Below are positions 60,978 through 64,000 of a DNA stretch of 64,000 nt, piece by piece (the stretch's first letter is position 1; every line of letters starts with the position of its first letter). Below the pieces are notes generated by a model, which was given only the letters and a program-made list of their open reading frames with translations, did not search any database and had not been told where the DNA came from. Position numbers and translations under genes: made by a program. This stretch comes from Lewinellaceae bacterium (GTDB lineage Bacteria; Bacteroidota; Bacteroidia; Chitinophagales; Saprospiraceae). Where the stretch lies: assembly GCA_020636325.1 (NCBI GenBank), contig JACJYC010000021.1:39883-103882 (forward strand), given 5' to 3'.

Positions 60978-61032
60978 TGGGTTTTGGTTGGTTGGAAATT
61001 TCCCCGAAGATAGGGTATTTGTTGATTTGGTG

Positions 61033-61089
61033 ATTCGTTGATCTGTTGATTTGAAAACCACCGCCTCAAATCAACAGATCAACAAATAA
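61033..61089. repeat. GTTGATCTGTTGATTTGA hairpin upstream of the DUF2339 gene
   Basis: Left arm GTTGATCTGTTGATTTGA, 11-bp loop, right arm TCAAATCAACAGATCAAC: a perfect 18-bp stem, preceded by further GTTGATTTG words. Similar words occur near 30600-30780 and 56818-56850. Confidence 0.85.
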
Positions 61090-61116
61090 ACATCCTAAAA
61101 AAACATTTACTTTTTC

Positions 61117-61149
61117 TTTCCAAAATCAGAAAACAATTTTGTATATTTG
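61117..61149 (+). promoter_or_regulatory. Promoter: TTTC - 21 bp - TATATTTG
   Basis: Exact TAnnTTTG (61142-61149) with a TTTC at the spacing expected for a -33 element; leader of about 120 nt before the ATG at 61274. Confidence 0.55.
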
Positions 61150-61273
61150 TAACAGGCACGGGGCCTCCGAAAGCGCCCTGCCGACAACTTTTTCTGAAGG
61201 ATCAATCCCGGTTTTGCTAAGGACCCAGCGCATCCTATAAACTCTATTTATAACCTTTAAAACATCTTTCCTG

Positions 61274-62914
61274 ATGAGAACAGTTTGTTCAATTCTCTTG
61301 CTGACCCTCCTGTTTGCCGCCGGTTCGCTCTCCGGCCAACGTCTGACCGACAAAAGGGCGCGAATTACCTACGTGTCTCTGCCCGAGAAAAAGCTACCGG
61401 ACGAATTCACGACCTACTCCGTTTCCATTTTCGGCAGTACCATGGTCGGCGCCGGCTACCACGCCGATTCCGCAGGAAAACTGATCAGCATGGACGGCTT
61501 CAAGCGGGTCGGCTATTCCAGCACCGACGGCGGGGGCCACCTCCGGATCTTCGTCAACACCGGTACCGTGTACATGGGCCGCTCGGAATTGAAGTCCAAG
61601 AAAAACACCGTAAAGGACAAAAAAACCGGTAAGGAAACCGTCACCTGGGAGTATTGGTACGAGATCCCTTTCCAGGCCGCGCCGACCTTCAACATCTACG
61701 ACCCGGACGGCAATATCCTCGCTTCCGGCGGCGGCAACCGGAGCGAAAACAAACGGACCCGCGTTTACAGCAACCCGACCGACCTCAACAAGAACTCCGG
61801 CCGCCTCATTACCGAACTGAGGAAAGACTTTTCCAAAAATGCTACCGACGGCGTCATTGCCGAAGTCAACACCACCCTTTCCAGGAATTTCGATTTTAAT
61901 AAAACATCCGATAACCCGGAATTCTACCTCATCGTCAACCACGACACGGAGGACAATTTCAAAAAATATTTCGAACAACTGGATACCGAGTGGAAAAGCC
62001 TGGACGCCGCTACGCCGGTCAGCGAGCTGAGGTCCCGATTCGGCGATGCGCTGGCTTTCTACGAAAAAACGGCGGAAATAGACCCGAAAGGCGACAAAAA
62101 ACTCTCCAGGGTCTTTGAAGCGGCCAATTACAATGTCGCCCTGCTGAGCTTTTACCTCGACGATTTTGAAAAGGCCGTCAAGTATGCCAACCGGGTCATC
62201 GCCCAGGAAGACGGCAAACACAAAAAATCGGGCGACCTCATCGAACGGGTCCAAAAGGTGAAGCAACTGATGGACCTCCATGGCGTCAATACCCTTCATT
62301 TTGCCCGCGACCTCACCAATGCTATGGCCCCGTCTGCCCTGAAAGCGCTTGAAAAGGAACAGGCCGAACTCGAGAGCAAGAACAATTTGCTGGAGGGTAC
62401 GGTCACGGTCAACGGAGAAACCGTTCCGGGCACTTTCCAAAGCGAAAAAGAATCCGGTGAACTGGATTTCAGCCAGAAAGGGAATACCAAATTCAAGGCC
62501 CAGATCGACGATAAGGAAATCGAATACGACCTGACGGCCAAAGAGGTTTCCGCTTTCTCCATAGGCGACCGGAATTTCGTGAAAATGACCTTTTCGCCCA
62601 GCGCTAAAGGCAAATCGGAAGCCGGTACCCATATCCTCGAAGAGATCTACAGCTCCGACAAGATCAACCTGTATAAGTATTACCCCTCCAGCGGCGCGCT
62701 GAGCGATGCCAAAACGGAATTCGCGTTCAGGAAAGCCGCAGAGGATACACCGGTATCCTTGTACGACACCCGGTTCCTTATCCTGAAAAAAGGCCTCGCC
62801 GACTATTTTGCCGATTGCGCCGACCTGAAGGCGATGTGCGAAGGCGAAGGCTTTGAGCTGGAACAGGAAAGCCTGCTGAAGGCTGCGAGGATCTATGCGG
62901 AGGTCTGCAAATGA
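61274..62914 (+). CDS. Exported protein of unknown function
   Basis: 546 aa, not recognised. Signal peptide MRTVCSILLLTLLFAAGSLSGQ. Mature part opens with beta-rich repeats (RARITYVSLPEKKLPDEFTTYSVSIFGS, TYSVSIFG). A lysine-rich loop (SKKNTVKDKKTGKETVTW) follows near residue 110. Middle part about 230-330 is helical with a TPR-like unit (ARYNVALLSFYLDDFEKAVKYANRVIAQ-like sequence, here AANYNVALLSFYLDDFEKAVKYA). The last 150 residues are beta-rich again (GTVTVNGETVPGTFQSEKESGELDF). Two close cysteines (CADLKAMC) near the C-terminus could form a disulfide. Periplasmic or surface location is likely. Monocistronic; own promoter. Confidence 0.8.
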   Translation: MRTVCSILLLTLLFAAGSLSGQRLTDKRARITYVSLPEKKLPDEFTTYSVSIFGSTMVGAGYHADSAGKLISMDGFKRVGYSSTDGGGHLRIFVNTGTVYMGRSELKSKKNTVKDKKTGKETVTWEYWYEIPFQAAPTFNIYDPDGNILASGGGNRSENKRTRVYSNPTDLNKNSGRLITELRKDFSKNATDGVIAEVNTTLSRNFDFNKTSDNPEFYLIVNHDTEDNFKKYFEQLDTEWKSLDAATPVSELRSRFGDALAFYEKTAEIDPKGDKKLSRVFEAANYNVALLSFYLDDFEKAVKYANRVIAQEDGKHKKSGDLIERVQKVKQLMDLHGVNTLHFARDLTNAMAPSALKALEKEQAELESKNNLLEGTVTVNGETVPGTFQSEKESGELDFSQKGNTKFKAQIDDKEIEYDLTAKEVSAFSIGDRNFVKMTFSPSAKGKSEAGTHILEEIYSSDKINLYKYYPSSGALSDAKTEFAFRKAAEDTPVSLYDTRFLILKKGLADYFADCADLKAMCEGEGFELEQESLLKAARIYAEVCK

Positions 62915-63132
62915 CGGGAAGGTCATTAGACCAGGCGTTTAAACCTGATTCACGCCTAAAGATGTGCTGAATTTTGGGATTGTCGATTTATCCAGGCCAA
63001 CGGACGAAGAGCGATTAAAAGGTAAGGATATTGCTTGCTTTCTCCGATGGGGGCAAGGAAACAGCCGAAAAGCACGAATATCCCTGGTATCGTTGATTTT
63101 ATTTTGAACCACCATGCGTACCGCTTGGCAAG

Positions 63133-63228
63133 CTAAAAGCCACAAAAGAAAACAAAAGCCATTGGTCCTGAATCCCGGCGGGATTCAGGGCCAGTTTAAA
63201 CTTTTGTGCCCTTTTGTTTCTTTTGTGG
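63133..63228. repeat. 96-bp nested palindrome ending in TGTGGTAAAA
   Basis: CCACAAAAGAAAACAAAAG pairs with CTTTTGTTTCTTTTGTGG, and the centre CCTGAATCCCG/CGGGATTCAGG forms a second perfect hairpin. It shares its right end with the element at 30420-30548. The remainder of the 62915-63547 gap holds only this, the terminator and TTGTCAGT words; no gene seen. Confidence 0.7.
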
Positions 63229-63395
63229 TAAAAAAACAGGAAAAACTCGTGTTAGGGCATCTTCCCGTCATCTGCAACCTGATTGCCCTGATGGAAATCC
63301 TTTAGAGCCACCGCAAAACAGCCGATTTTAAGCGAAAGCTTGCGGTTTCTTGCATGTTTACGCTTAAATTCAGGGATAACGCCTGATCCTTCAGT

Positions 63396-63432
63396 AAAAA
63401 AAGCGGCAACCCCGAAATCCGGGATTGCCGCT
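63396..63432 (-). terminator. Rho-independent terminator of the rhodanese gene
   Basis: On the minus strand AGCGGCAATCCCGG pairs with CCCCGGTTGCCGCT-like sequence (GCGGCAA-CCCCG opposite CGGG-TTGCCGC), followed by TTTTTTTAC. It lies about 115 nt after the rhodanese stop. Confidence 0.8.
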
Positions 63433-63547
63433 CATCTATCCGTTTAACCTTTATTTTTATAGTCCTTTGCGCTGTTAATCATGCGCGCCGGACCACTGAC
63501 AACCTGCCGGCCGGCAGGCGGGCTGACAACTGTCAACTGACAACTGT

Positions 63548-63859
63548 TTACTGCATCATCATCTGCTGCACGTTCGTCCACGGGCCGCCGTTGTAGGCTT
63601 CGATACCGGCCTGTTTCAGCATGCCCGCAGCCGTACCGCTGCGCATCCCGGAAGCGCAACAAGCAACCACCGGTTTGTTGTATTTTTTGATCTTTTCAAT
63701 GTTGCGTCCAATTTCCGTAACCGGGATATTGACCGAGCCTTTGACATGGCCGCCGCGGAATTCGGCAGGCGTGCGCACGTCCAGAATAACAGCGCCGTTG
63801 GTCAAAGCTTCTTTGATCGGCGCGTCGTTTCCAAAAATATTCTTCAGTATACCAAACAT
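63548..63859 (-). CDS. Single-domain rhodanese-like sulfurtransferase
   Basis: 103 aa, cytoplasmic. One rhodanese domain: NGAVILDVRTPAEFRGGHVKGSVNIPV (residues 21-47, CH2A-like motif) and the active-site loop VACCASGMRSG with catalytic Cys68. The CASGMR loop of six residues fits a sulfur-transferring rhodanese, not a Cdc25-like phosphatase. Carries sulfane sulfur between donors such as thiosulfate or persulfides and acceptors; the physiological partner is unknown. Its upstream region has a near-consensus promoter and a Crp-like palindrome. Confidence 0.94.
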   Translation of the reverse strand: MFGILKNIFGNDAPIKEALTNGAVILDVRTPAEFRGGHVKGSVNIPVTEIGRNIEKIKKYNKPVVACCASGMRSGTAAGMLKQAGIEAYNGGPWTNVQQMMMQ

Positions 63860-63881
63860 GTGTTTTGTTTTTTAATGATGC

Positions 63882-63889
63882 AAATATCG
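63882..63889 (-). promoter_or_regulatory. Near-consensus -7 element GATATTTG of the rhodanese gene
   Basis: One mismatch from TAnnTTTG, followed by C, 22 bp upstream of ATG 63859. Confidence 0.4.
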
Positions 63890-63910
63890 GGGTATCGCAC
63901 CCGCCTTGTC

Positions 63911-63926
63911 TGTGAGATTTATCACA
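63911..63926 (-). promoter_or_regulatory. Crp/Fnr-type operator TGTGA-N6-TCACA
   Basis: Perfect 5-bp half sites (TGTGAGATTTATCACA). If the -7 element at 63882-63889 is used, the site centre is close to -41.5, the place where Crp-family proteins activate transcription. Confidence 0.5.
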
Positions 63927-64000
63927 ATCGGACATTTTTTTTATTGATTGGATCTTTCGATTGCCCGAATGTTCCGATTTTTCAACACAATCAACGGGGG

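Noticed and set aside
14666..63560. Tandem tracts considered as CRISPR arrays
   Set aside because: Units are 7-18 bp, directly abutting, without unique spacers, and no cas genes are present.

Overview
The window looks like a chromosome segment of a GC-rich Bacteroidota bacterium, most likely from the Saprospiria (Lewinella/Haliscomenobacter-like). This is an inference from gene content: type IX secretion genes porU and porV, a TonB receptor paired with a DUF4249 lipoprotein, a LytS/LytTR pair with a beta-propeller sensor, a CusA pump fused to its own TolC-like channel, and the Bacteroidota promoter motif TAnnTTTG(C) in front of many genes. Shine-Dalgarno sequences are generally absent. No rRNA, tRNA, CRISPR array, transposase or phage gene was seen.

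Layout. 1-11905 (minus): a CHAT-domain protease gene followed 99 bp downstream by a giant gene that fills 9.6 kb and leaves the window still open, encoding at least 3211 residues. No standard family was recognised in it, but several segments look like S1/OB-fold barrels. This pair is the best candidate for an undescribed system. 12033-12737 (minus): a glycosyltransferase. 13002-17141: L-arabinose catabolism araB-araD-araA. 17342-28853: an outer-membrane barrel, a fused 2-oxoacid dehydrogenase E1, a methanethiol methyltransferase, a 39-residue membrane peptide, a propeller histidine kinase with its LytTR regulator, an orphan ModC-like ATPase, a glycosyltransferase and a DUF697/SHOCT protein. 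29077-40697 (plus): MscS channel, porU, porV, lpxK, acyltransferase, GT2 glycosyltransferase and sigma factor. 41239-48371 (minus): START-like protein, AraC regulator, DinB-like protein, Crp/Fnr regulator, DUF4249 and TonB receptor. 48860-56753 (minus): response regulator, sensor kinase, CusA-TolC fusion and CusB adaptor, a complete metal-efflux module. 57005-60977 (minus): a DUF3999/DUF2339 pair. 61274-62914: an unknown exported protein. 63548-63859 (minus): a rhodanese.

The spaces between genes are unusual. They carry (i) a 111-bp MITE-like element in five copies, four of them with perfect 8-bp target-site duplications; (ii) at least two more palindromic element types with inverted-repeat ends; (iii) a 75-bp dispersed repeat; and (iv) short-period tandem tracts of several different sequence words. 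About eleven of these tracts begin at, or within about 15 nt of, the stop codon of the preceding gene. Many fold into long hairpins, and one type is also found in frame inside a coding sequence.

Spaces longer than about 300 bp are described under the repeat, mobile-element and promoter entries that lie in them. Coordinates were read by eye, and family names rest on recognised motifs, not on a search.
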